Source of the DNA: Rhizophagus irregularis
Lineage: Eukaryota > Glomeromycota > Glomeromycetes > Glomerales > Glomeraceae
Direction: 5' to 3'
Assembly (NCBI RefSeq): GCF_026210795.1
Contig: NC_089429.1
Span: forward strand, 5,270,001 to 5,334,000
Length of the DNA: 64,000 nt
The position numbers and the translations under genes are program-made. The notes beneath the pieces are model-generated. The model made no database searches. It was not told where the DNA came from and saw only the letters and a list, made by a program, of their open reading frames with translations. Every line of letters starts with the position of its first letter. The stretch's first letter is position 1. Positions 51,423-59,844 of the stretch are shown in pieces.

Positions 51423-51466
51423 TTTAATATTTGAAGTCTAAAACCATTCCTTTAATTTGTCGTAAT
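51423..51466. promoter_or_regulatory. Divergent intergenic spacer between zinc ribbon and integrase
   Basis: Only 44 bp separate the two opposite start codons, so any promoters must overlap. This is inferred from spacing; no specific motif is claimed. Confidence 0.3.
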
Positions 51467-52557
51467 ATGTCACACTTAGAAAATTACTATAAATACTACA
51501 ATCTCTCTGGAGTATCAGCACGAATTCTAAAAGGTGAAGAGCACTACAACCTATACAAAAAGCCCCTAAAGGAAAAGTCAACAGAACGCCCAAAGGTAAT
51601 TGTATGGAAACCAAATGCAACACATCAGGCAAATCTTGCAGAGATGCCAGTTGACCCAAAGGATTCCACTATTTCCTCGTAGTGGTAGAAGTCGCGGGTA
51701 AACGAGTCGACGCAGAACCCCTAAAGGATAAAACTGCAAATAGGATTCTCAATGGATTTGTTAAAATCTACAGAAGAAATCGCATTAAGCCACCAACACA
51801 TCGAATGGAGACAGACTCCGGATCAGAATTCACCAATGATCAGGTACGTGATTTTTTCTTGAACAGCCTAGGGGTGATGATGAGGTTCGGAGAACCAGAA
51901 AGACACAAACAGCAATCATACGCTGAACGAGCTATCCAAGCAATCCAGGAACCTCTCCTAAAACGAATGGTAGCACAGTAGTTGAAAACCGGGGTGACAT
52001 CCGTGGAATGGTCAGAAGATTTCCATAATATAGTGAGTAAAGTAAATGAACTCTGGCAGAGAAATCCCCCAGACATTCTGACAGGGTCACCCAAAGTGTC
52101 AAAAAAGACGGATCTCCTCTCTGAAGGAGCACGTGTCAGAGTCAAGTTAGATGAACCTATTTCTGTACTTGGTAACAAACTTCACGGAAAATTCCGTACA
52201 GGAGATATAAGATGGAACCCAAACATTCGTGTAATCAAAAAAATGATACTCTCACCCGAACAGCCTCCTATATATCTCCTTAATGGACCACATGGTCGAT
52301 TAGGTGTATCCAGATGTGCATATACCCGAAAGGAATTGCAAGTAGTTCCTATTAATGAAAAGCCTCCACCTGACTCTGTGATAAGAGGACAACCTGAAAG
52401 ATTTGTTCCTGAGCAGATACTTCGGCATCGCATTAGAAAAGGTCAAGACCAGTATTTGGTTAAGTGGGAGTGCTATCCAGACACTGAGGCTACTTGGGAA
52501 CCTGCTGACCGGTTGAAGGAGGATGTCCCTGACTTAATTCGCAAATTTTGGGAATAA
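51467..52557 (+). pseudogene. Polinton-type rve integrase with chromodomain, disrupted
   Basis: Retroviral-type DDE integrase expected to insert the element DNA. ATG 51467 begins MSHLENYYKYYNLSG. The first acidic catalytic position lies in THQANLAEMP, where Asn (codon 51632) replaces the usual Asp. Near 51660 one base is missing: the frame leaves PVDP and continues in another frame as KGFHYFLVVVEVAGKRVD. The second Asp is at codon 51814 (TDSGSEFT) and the Glu at 51925 (YAERAI). A TAG at 51979 then interrupts the frame, which resumes as LKTGVTSVEW. The C-terminus (about 52390-52540) is a chromodomain (ILRHRIRKGQDQYLVKWE, ATWEPADRL). Three lesions make this copy very probably inactive. It ends 24 bp from the convergent Gag-protease gene. 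Confidence 0.85.
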
Positions 52558-52581
52558 AAAAAATAGAAGAATTAAAGGGTC

Positions 52582-54890
52582 TTATTTTTTATCACCTCGA
52601 TTAGCATCAGGAACTATCGGGATAAAAACATTCTTCCCGTCACAGGTAAAGGCTATATGTTCACGTGATTCATGGACATCATAATTATAACGTTTCAGAC
52701 ACGTTCGGCTTAACCCAACCTCCCTATGCTTGTATCCATCTAAAACTGCAAGATCCTCAGTGATAGCATAATCAGGGGTAAGTTTGATTGACACTCCCTT
52801 TACCATGCCGAATGTCCTACCTGTTCCTGAAGCACCAGATATGTTGTATGGGGTCTGGTACAAAATCCCGAATGTCAAAATCCTGAAAATCCCAAACCGG
52901 GCAGCATTATGCTTAATGTTGGCCAATATTTCGGGATTTCGTACCATTCGGGATTTTGACATTCGGGATTTTGTACGGATCCCGTTGTATGTAATACTCT
53001 TGTCGATATCCAACCCTAATTCCTCAGCAGCTTCTCTCTGAATAAAAGACGCATTAGCACAAGTGTCTGCTAAACACTGAATTGCTATTCCATTAACCTC
53101 CCCATCCAGTGCTAAAAGATCTTTAGTATTCTCTAAACGAGCTATGTCAATATCCATAGGATCGTCTACCCTGATATCCTCTTCTTGTTCCTCCTCAACT
53201 AGGTCCTCCGGAATCTCTGTGACTTTTCTAGCAGACAATAACTCCTCCTGAAGAATCTCACGGAGTAATTTCCTAAAGTCTGCAGACCTTAACAGGCTTA
53301 ATAAGTCATTCTTAGTAACAGCTTTTGCAGGTATATACTTACTACCAGTAACTTTCACAGGAATCTTAACAGGGGTTGCTTTACCTTTCAATGGCACACT
53401 AGAAGAGCTAACTGCTGTCTTATTTGGGGACGACTTAAGAAGTTTTGAGATACTCGAACCTACTTTTTTTTTGACCCAACACGAACCATATAGACATCAC
53501 CATCTTTTTCTCTCAATTCTACCTTTTCACCAAAACTCACAGTATCAATGTCCATAGCATCATCATTAAGATCGAGGTTTCTCATTGCTCGGGCCAAATC
53601 CAGATCATCACGTCTATCTTTAGCCTTCTGAAGTTATTTTGTAAGTATTTTAGACGTCCCATGTTTATATCCCATAATAAGATCAATAGCATTTTGATGA
53701 TCATCCAAAGTCCACTCAGGAGCATCAGGATCATCACCAACATCAGGTTCTACATAACCATCATCCCAATCAGGATCCTGATGATCCTGAACAACACGTC
53801 TCTGTGGTTTTAGTCGAACAGGTTTAATCTGCTGTCTATAGACTGGTGGATTACGAACTGGCCGAGCCTGTAATTGTTTAAATTGCACCTGAAAATTCTT
53901 GGTAAGTTCCTCAGCTTGAGCCTTAAGTAACTCTTGTAATTGTTCTTGAGTAACCCCAGATGACTTTGATGTCAGTACGACAGGTTCCTGTTTTCCTAAC
54001 GGAGGTTGAGTTACATCACTGTAATCTGCTTGAAGTCGTCGATTTCTATCTTGTAACCCCAAGCGCATTTCAGCCCTTCTCCGTTCTAAATTTCTCAGAT
54101 GTTTAACCAAGTCATCAGGATTAAGATTACTAAACCTTTCTGCTTCAAAAATATTATCAGCCGAAAGACCTCTAAAGAACTGGTCGATAATAAGATCATC
54201 AGTTAGTTTTAGTAATTTTCCAGCCCTCTTTACAGTTCTATAAAATGCATCAACTGGCTCATTTTCCTGATAAAGACTGTTAAAACGGATACGTTTCTTT
54301 TCATCTAAAATAGTTGGAAATTGTGTTCTAAGCCAATAAAGCGCCTGGTTAGGTTTAATACCTGGAAAAACTATAGGATGATTATTAGCAGCAGCAACAC
54401 CAGCATCTGCAGTAGCTGGAGCAACTCTATCTGTCGGACGAGCACCAGCTCTTCCCCAAGTTTTATCTCCACCTATTAAATCATGGGTAGGAATAAATGC
54501 TGCTCTAATAGTTACTAATGCATTAGCTGCATCTGTAGCATAAACATGTGCTTCAGACCCATTTACATAGGTACCTGCATTTGGTCCTCCTGCACCTTCT
54601 GGTATTACTAATGCTACAAAAGCAGCTAAATTAGCTCCACCTCTTGAAGTGATACCAGAAAGTTCCCAATTTTTTCCTGTAATTTCTCGATCAAACCATT
54701 CAGCCGCTTCACCAGCCATGCAGCTTCTAAGTATACCCATAGCTCTTTTCCAAGACTCTGGTGGCCCTCCAGCAGCGTATGGGTTAAGATTAATAGTATC
54801 AAGATAACCCATATAAAGCCTAACAAATGTATCAATATCATCAGTAGCTTTACCCTCAAAAATCGGCAATTCTATCGCAGTGGTAGCCAT
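52582..54890 (-). CDS. Gag-like protein followed by retropepsin-like domain (stop and -1 shift between)
   Basis: ATG 54890 opens a 418-residue Gag-like protein. It has a helical core (AAEWFDREITGKNWEL; FNSLYQENEPVDAFYRTV; IIDQFFRGL), split by an Ala/Gly-rich insert (about 85-170), and an acidic tail. After TAA 53634 the same frame stays open (LQKAKDRRDDLDLARAMRNL ... VGSKKK) until TAG, just after nine A residues (plus T tract 53464-53472). The -1 frame then runs on (VGSSISKLL) through a spacer to an aspartyl-protease-like domain with LADTCANASFI (DTC in place of DTG) and LKRYNYDV near the end. A MITE sits inside it (52851-52983). No reverse transcriptase or RNase H follows. It could be a recoded Gag-Pro or a decayed gene. 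Within a Polinton-like element it is the only capsid candidate seen. Confidence 0.8.
52851..52983. mobile_element. 133-bp MITE inside the protease gene, in frame
   Basis: It starts gggtctggtacaaaatcccg and ends with the matching inverted repeat (about 33 bp, few mismatches). It is flanked by perfect 8-bp duplications gttgtatg (52843-52850 and 52984-52991), as for hAT-type MITEs. Element plus duplication is 141 bp, exactly 47 codons, and contains no stop in the protease frame. The host protein therefore gained 47 residues between TYN and ISGASG. Confidence 0.88.
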
Positions 54891-54943
54891 ATCGTCTCTA
54901 GTGGATTGTTTAAAAGAGGTGGAGGAGGGTTCAATTGTCTAAT

Positions 54944-55669
54944 TCAAAACCATTGTACCTGAATTCTAAGAGCAGCTATCTGTTGGAAAAGTCTATTCCT
55001 AAGTCTCCCTAATGTCTGAATCCCAAAACGCACCCTATTATTAGCATGTGCTAGCTGTGCATTAACCTGTCCAAGTTGCGCATTAACCAATACAAGTTGT
55101 CCTCCAGTCCGAGTAGCCCTCAGCCGCCAATGATTTAAAAGGATATTACCACGATTCACAGCATTTTGAGCTTCATTATGATTCCTTACTGCTTGAGTAT
55201 AATCTGCTTGTAATACATTACGTTCATGTCGTGCCTGATTACGTTCACCTATAGCCCGTCGACGAAGCTCTACCATAGTATCATAATCTCTTTGCAGGTT
55301 ATAGTTTTCTTCTATGAAATTATCATTGGCAGCACGTATAATAACTAATTGACGTTCTAAATTAGTAAACGTTTCATCAAATGCATTTATCTTACCTTGT
55401 GCAAAAACTAACAAATCTTTTGTAATACCAAGTTCTTCATGTTTTGCTTTACAGCGATACATTAATATATTAATAATATGTTTGATTTGATTATTTGCCT
55501 CCTGTATCTCTGAATCAACAGTTAAACGACCCCTGGTAGTTAATAAATTTGCATGAGCCTTTAGTATTCTAACTAATTCATCATCGACTTTTTCATTGAC
55601 CAAGTGTGCAGGAGGCAGTCCAGTAGGTTCTGAAGGAGTATAAACTGAAATTGGTGTTGATGTCAACAT
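54944..55669 (-). CDS. Coiled-coil protein upstream of Gag
   Basis: 241 residues, ATG 55669, 53 bp before the Gag start on the same strand, so the two may be co-expressed. From about residue 25 to 240 it is highly helical with heptad-like spacing (EEANNQIKH, NLERQLVIIRAANDN, RRAIGERNQARHERNVL) and a C-terminal repeat LVNAQLGQVNAQLAHANN. No enzyme motif, signal or membrane segment. A structural, scaffold or minor virion role is plausible from its position only. I do not recognise the family. Confidence 0.7.
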   Translation of the reverse strand: MLTSTPISVYTPSEPTGLPPAHLVNEKVDDELVRILKAHANLLTTRGRLTVDSEIQEANNQIKHIINILMYRCKAKHEELGITKDLLVFAQGKINAFDETFTNLERQLVIIRAANDNFIEENYNLQRDYDTMVELRRRAIGERNQARHERNVLQADYTQAVRNHNEAQNAVNRGNILLNHWRLRATRTGGQLVLVNAQLGQVNAQLAHANNRVRFGIQTLGRLRNRLFQQIAALRIQVQWF

Positions 55670-55700
55670 AGTATTTAAACTAAGTTAGAATAAAATTCAA
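55670..55700. promoter_or_regulatory. Divergent 31-bp spacer between coiled-coil gene and ATPase
   Basis: Two start codons face away from each other across 31 bp (tatttaaactaagttagaat). The control region must be very compact or overlap the genes, as in viral genomes. Confidence 0.3.
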
Positions 55701-56924
55701 ATGGATCTTTATGTATACAATTTGGACGAGTACACGACCGACTCAAGACAAGGCAATGAGTTTGCTCCATCATGGCCCTTTCGATTAGCCGTAGCAGGTA
55801 GCTCAGACTCAGGTAAGACAACTATGATCATTAATTTGTTAATGGGTGACAAGAAAGCAAAGGAGGATGGTAATCGGTATGTACTATGTGATGCAGTACT
55901 TTTAGTTGGCAGATATCTTGACGAGCCGAAGTGGGCAGTTGTACATGATTTTTTTGAAGAGGAGAAGATCCCATTCACTGCAATAACTCATAGTGAGATT
56001 CCAGAGATTGACTCTTTCGACCCTACTCAAGCTACTGTGGTAATCTTCGAGGATCTGATGGATGCACCTAAAAAAATCCAGGATCTCATCACTGGTTACT
56101 TTATACATAGACGACACAAAAATATTTCATGTATTTATGTAGCCCAAAGATTCTTTGCCATTCCTAAGGCTATTCGAGAAAATGTTAACTACATCTCACT
56201 ACATGGAGGTCATGGGAGCCTTACAGATACTAAGAGAATCATCCGCCTATATACAGAAGAATCAGAATCATTAGCACCAGTAATTGATGATCTTACTCTG
56301 CAACGTGAATTTGTAGTGTTTGATCTTAGATGGTCCAAGAGTGATCTACTGTCCATTCGAGTAAGATGGGATACTAGTCTCAGTTCTATCACAGAGCAAT
56401 TTCAGTTCGATCCTAGTTCAATCTCAGTTCAATCTCAGTTTGATCCAAGTTTGAACCCAGTTCGATCTCAGTCTGAACCCAGTTCAATCACAGTTCGATC
56501 CAAGTTTAGTCCCTATGGTCAGAAAGCTGTATTTGAAGCAAAAAAAGGTGGACACTTGATTGAATTTGCTCGGGTATTTCCATCCCCTAAAGAACGTCAA
56601 CATTTACTTGTACCTGGTGTCTTAGCCAAGAATGCAGATACCTGGATTAAATATGTCTTTTGGGAAGCTTATGGACTCTCTGGTAAGACCATAGGAGCTG
56701 ACTTTCAGGATTTCTTAGCAAAAGTACAGGGTAGGACTGCAAAGACTGAAACTCTGAAAACTGAGAATGTGAAGGAGTTATTCTCCCGATATGAAGCCCT
56801 GAAGTCTAGTCGCCCTCTGGATAATAAACAAATAATAGAAGGTATTGAAGTCCTTCTACAAATCTTTTCTAAGAGTCACATGGACCGTCGAGCATTACAA
56901 GTAGGGATTAATAGTATCTTGTAA
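55701..56924 (+). CDS. A32/FtsK-HerA-type genome packaging ATPase
   Basis: 407 residues. This is the packaging motor family of Polintons, virophages and large DNA viruses, which pumps DNA into a preformed capsid. Walker A GSSDSGKTT at 33-41, Walker B VVIFED at 113-118, and the sensor segment SCIYVAQRFFAIP at 143-155 followed by ISLHGG, all in family order. The C-terminal third is unusual: residues about 235-275 are a degenerate tandem repeat (FDPSSISVQSQ/FDPSLNPVRSQ), then a unique tail that ends over the last 17 bp of the convergent gene. The frame is fully open. Its presence says the element packages DNA, so a capsid should exist. Confidence 0.88.
   Translation: MDLYVYNLDEYTTDSRQGNEFAPSWPFRLAVAGSSDSGKTTMIINLLMGDKKAKEDGNRYVLCDAVLLVGRYLDEPKWAVVHDFFEEEKIPFTAITHSEIPEIDSFDPTQATVVIFEDLMDAPKKIQDLITGYFIHRRHKNISCIYVAQRFFAIPKAIRENVNYISLHGGHGSLTDTKRIIRLYTEESESLAPVIDDLTLQREFVVFDLRWSKSDLLSIRVRWDTSLSSITEQFQFDPSSISVQSQFDPSLNPVRSQSEPSSITVRSKFSPYGQKAVFEAKKGGHLIEFARVFPSPKERQHLLVPGVLAKNADTWIKYVFWEAYGLSGKTIGADFQDFLAKVQGRTAKTETLKTENVKELFSRYEALKSSRPLDNKQIIEGIEVLLQIFSKSHMDRRALQVGINSIL
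56395..56515 (+). repeat. Intragenic tandem repeat in the packaging ATPase gene
   Basis: Degenerate units of about 15-21 bp (cagttcgatc, cagttcaatc, cagtttgatc variants) repeat six or more times in frame, giving a Ser/Pro/Gln-rich linker. Likely replication slippage. Confidence 0.6.
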
Positions 56925-57468
56925 GAATATCAAGTAATTCGTCTGCAGAAGCTCTAAGAATCATAGCACTTTTTTTACGGCCTTCAAAGTCAATCCTTAA
57001 CATCCTAGCTTTTAACCCAATAGCTCCTAAGGCTCGAGAAGCAAAGTTCTTAGTCATCGGATTTCTTACATGACTTACATAGTTCTCATAGAATATAGTA
57101 AAGGGTTCATCAATACCATCCGGGTATGTATTCCGTAAGAACTGATATAAGGCAATTTCCCCACTGTCACATCCAATGGCTATAAGCTGTTCAAGAAGCC
57201 ACTTCCTAATATCTTCATATGGCTCTCCATCCATAATTTTCATATCCAGTCTTTGTGTAAACAATTGTGTAAAGTCCACATTACTTCCCCGATGAATGAT
57301 CTGAACTAACTTATCCCTAGCAAGTCCCAAGGCTTGTAGAGGGTCATTCTCATCACTAATCTTCTTTATAATCTGTCTGTATAATACACTGGATAATCCT
57401 CTATATGCTGTTTTTGGAGTGATTACTCTACAGTTTTGGCACTGGTTTATTACGATTGATGTTGACAT
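56908..57468 (-). CDS. Hypothetical element protein, 186 residues
   Basis: ATG 57468. The N-terminus SIVINQCQNCRVITPK has a CxxC pair, and the remainder is mixed helical (QALGLARDKLVQIIHRGSN; EIALYQFLRNTYPDG). The C-terminal end overlaps the ATPase gene tail by 17 bp in convergent orientation. It lies 45 bp downstream of the NPxTGR protein gene on the same strand. I do not recognise the family. The compact packing and open frame support a real gene. Confidence 0.65.
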   Translation of the reverse strand: MSTSIVINQCQNCRVITPKTAYRGLSSVLYRQIIKKISDENDPLQALGLARDKLVQIIHRGSNVDFTQLFTQRLDMKIMDGEPYEDIRKWLLEQLIAIGCDSGEIALYQFLRNTYPDGIDEPFTIFYENYVSHVRNPMTKNFASRALGAIGLKARMLRIDFEGRKKSAMILRASADELLDILTRYY

Positions 57469-57513
57469 GGCTATCTTTCTTTATGTAAAAAAGAATTATT
57501 CAAAATTAAGTAA

Positions 57514-58092
57514 CTATTCGGAGCAGTCCTTGCACAACTTGTCCGTTAAGTCACTTGGGCTTACAGGCATGAGACATTCCCTACACAACTCAATATTAAG
57601 CTCTGCAAGTCTCGGGGTATGGTCCTCCAAAGTTCGTGGACGACCGGAAGGACCGATAGTTGTCATATCAGTCATATCCTGCTGTAAGATAAAATCATCA
57701 TATTCATCTTGGTCAGCCTGAATAGCAGTCCTGATTTGTTGTATATCATTGAAAGTTAACCGCTGCCCATCAAGATTTTCCTCATTATAGCGTGTTTCAT
57801 TGATGATTTCCTCTATAAGCGCCTCTTCTTCATAATGGACAAGGTAGTAATCCTCAACTACCTCATAGTCACTCTCAATCAGTCTATGATATGTTCTAGT
57901 ACCACGTCGAACATAACGTCCTGTATCTGTATTTAAATATACAGGTTGCTCTTCAGGTGGAGGTGCAGTTTGTCTACAGACAAGCCTTCCATCAATATAA
58001 TCATGGGATTCCATAACTATTCGATTAAAGGTATCTCCACCGATAATAATTGGACGTCCAGTTATAGGGTTAGCTATATAAGGGTAAGACAT
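57514..58092 (-). CDS. NPxTGR-repeat protein with C-terminal zinc ribbon
   Basis: 192 residues, ATG 58092. Two adaptor-like repeats, ANPITGRPIIIGGDTFNRIV (about 7-26) and LNTDTGRYVRRGTRTYHRLI (about 53-72), match the NPxTGR..I..GG..y..L pattern seen in many large DNA virus proteins (2-cysteine adaptor-type, though the cysteines are mostly missing). An acidic middle follows, then CRECLMPVSPSDLTDKLCKD, two CxxC pairs forming a probable zinc ribbon. It supports a viral origin for the locus. Exact role unknown; protein-protein adaptor is inference. Confidence 0.65.
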   Translation of the reverse strand: MSYPYIANPITGRPIIIGGDTFNRIVMESHDYIDGRLVCRQTAPPPEEQPVYLNTDTGRYVRRGTRTYHRLIESDYEVVEDYYLVHYEEEALIEEIINETRYNEENLDGQRLTFNDIQQIRTAIQADQDEYDDFILQQDMTDMTTIGPSGRPRTLEDHTPRLAELNIELCRECLMPVSPSDLTDKLCKDCSE

Positions 58093-58148
58093 GTCTTTTT
58101 TCTGTACGTGTCTACATACCTAATAGTTTTCTTCAATTTACAATAACC

Positions 58149-58410
58149 AAGTGACACGGTCATCAGTCCTTATCAAAAAATACGAGAATACCTGATAACG
58201 AGATTACATGGTCATCAATCCTTATCGAAAAATACAAGAATACCTAATGACGAGGTTACATGGTCATCAATTCTTGTCGAAAAATACAAGAATATCTGAT
58301 GATAATGTTACATGATCATCAGTCATTGTTGCGAAACACGAGGATACCTGATAATAAGATTACATGGTCATCAGTCCTTGTCGCGAAACATGAGGATACC
58401 TGATGAATAA
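58149..58410. repeat. Five tandem copies of a 52-bp unit
   Basis: The core ggtcatca recurs at 58158, 58210, 58262, (gatcatca) 58314 and 58366, each exactly 52 bp apart, with cctgatgac/aagaatacc in each unit. It lies in the largest gene-free gap of the element. Such iterons can be origin or regulatory sites; that role is unproven. Confidence 0.85.
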
Positions 58411-58776
58411 GTTATTGGATTATTGGCCTAAAATGCATTCATGGAAAAACCGTGGAATTTTTTACAGTACAGTGTATAAAAAAAGTGCTAAACTTTGAGA
58501 TCGGGACACGATGTCTCGATCTAATAATTTCGATGTCATGTGACTTCATGCGGTACGTAGATCATTTCCTTTTTGGGCGATACCCGTTCCACAAAAATCG
58601 ATTTTGGTAAAAATGCGTTTGGAATCTTGTGTAACATAAATTTCCTTTTTAGGTAATTCGGGATTACGCGGTAATGCCGGCCGGATCTAAAAAATATGAC
58701 TCTGCAGGGTAATTCCTACAAAAGTCAAGTACAAAATGCTTATTCCTGTTGAGTCCATTCATTCCACTCCCAGTCC
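58411..58776. other. Gene-free gap with a hairpin
   Basis: A near-perfect inverted repeat (agatcgggaca / tgtctcgatct) spans about 58498-58522, close to tacagtacagtgtataaaa. No ORF. Confidence 0.45.
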
Positions 58777-59151
58777 CTAAGGATTGCCTCCCCATCTATG
58801 TTCACTTAATGCATGCTCTATGGTTTCCCTCTCTTGGGGGTCCACGACCATCCCATTCCTAAGCATTTTCTCCATAATATAAAGCTGATCCTCGGTGAGG
58901 CGGTCTATCCATCTTTTATAGAAGTCGTTTACATCTTCAAATGTTATCCAGTTAACATTCCCTTTTTCGAATGGCTTTCCAAGAGCTCGGACATACCCGA
59001 TCGTAGTGGCATAATTTTTCCACCTCTTATATGCCTCTTGACGAACTTCCTGCCACCACACTCTATCTACCTTACTCGCTGCAATAAGGTCAGTATCCGG
59101 GATCTTTGCGACAATGCGTTTGACTATTTCTACTGGTAATCAGTCCAACAT
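58777..59151 (-). pseudogene. F-box-like protein with stop at codon 4
   Basis: ATG 59151 starts M-L-D, meets TGA at 59142-59140, and continues in the same frame as LPVEIVKRIVAKIPDTDLI then AASKVDRVWWQEVRQEAYKR. This matches the F-box pattern LP.EI...I...-DL..a..V.r.W, which recruits Cullin-1 ubiquitin ligases through Skp1. The remaining 65 residues are helical and end SEHRWGGNP. A Trp codon (TGG) changed to TGA is the simplest explanation. A shorter product could only start at a non-ATG codon. F-box proteins are known in some viruses as host-manipulating factors; here it is inference. Confidence 0.5.
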
Positions 59152-59260
59152 GATGTTATGTTACTCATACTATAGCTATCTTCAATTACTGTATGCCTAT
59201 TACACATGGATAAAAAATATAAACTAAATTCGTACAGGATCGTAGGACCACAGGAGCCGC

Positions 59261-59731
59261 TTATGCAAGAAGTTCTGTTAAGGTTTTCTCAGCCTCGTTT
59301 TTAGTAATAGCTCGCTTTGGGGGACCGGTTGATGAGTCCTTAGTCGCATTATAATACAATTCGAAGAGGGCCTCAAGCTTATCTAGGAGAGCTTGTTTAT
59401 TCTTGTATGATTCACGGATTTTTGCTATCTTAGCAGTATATGCCGCATTATCTGGGAAGAGTTTTCTGGCCACGAACTTCACATATGATACAGGAGACCT
59501 TGCCGTCTGGATTCTCTTGATATACTTCACATGATCCTGGACAAGGTAGCTGGTTTTGCTAAACCCAGATACTAATGCGACTACTATAGTGTCCTTCAAT
59601 GCACGGATAATCTTGAGGACAGTTTCATCAGAGATAATGGTGAACTGATTGCGTGATGCCTCATAGATAACTTCCTCACTAGTACTGTCAGTGCTATTAA
59701 CAATGCTTGCTAATTCAGTATATGTTGACAT
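59261..59731 (-). CDS. Hypothetical element protein, 156 residues
   Basis: ATG 59731. Mostly helical and hydrophilic: STDSTSEEVIYEASRNQF, LKIIRALKDTIVVALVSGF, then a Lys-rich second half (KIAKIRESYKNKQALLDKLE). No signal peptide or zinc motif. It lies between the F-box-like gene and the polymerase on the same strand. Family not recognised. Confidence 0.6.
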   Translation of the reverse strand: MSTYTELASIVNSTDSTSEEVIYEASRNQFTIISDETVLKIIRALKDTIVVALVSGFSKTSYLVQDHVKYIKRIQTARSPVSYVKFVARKLFPDNAAYTAKIAKIRESYKNKQALLDKLEALFELYYNATKDSSTGPPKRAITKNEAEKTLTELLA

Positions 59732-59844
59732 GATTCCTTATACTTTTTTGTACTTTGTAATAAATAGGAATCTTCAAATTGACTTTACATTCAAGCAAGA
59801 AAAAATATATATACCTACTGTAAACCCAACCGCATTCTTGGCAA

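Noticed and set aside
51467-54890. Interpretation as an ordinary Ty3/gypsy chromovirus
   Set aside because: Gag-protease and integrase are on opposite strands, converge tail to tail, have no reverse transcriptase or RNase H between them, and no LTR pair is seen; DNA replication and packaging genes flank them.
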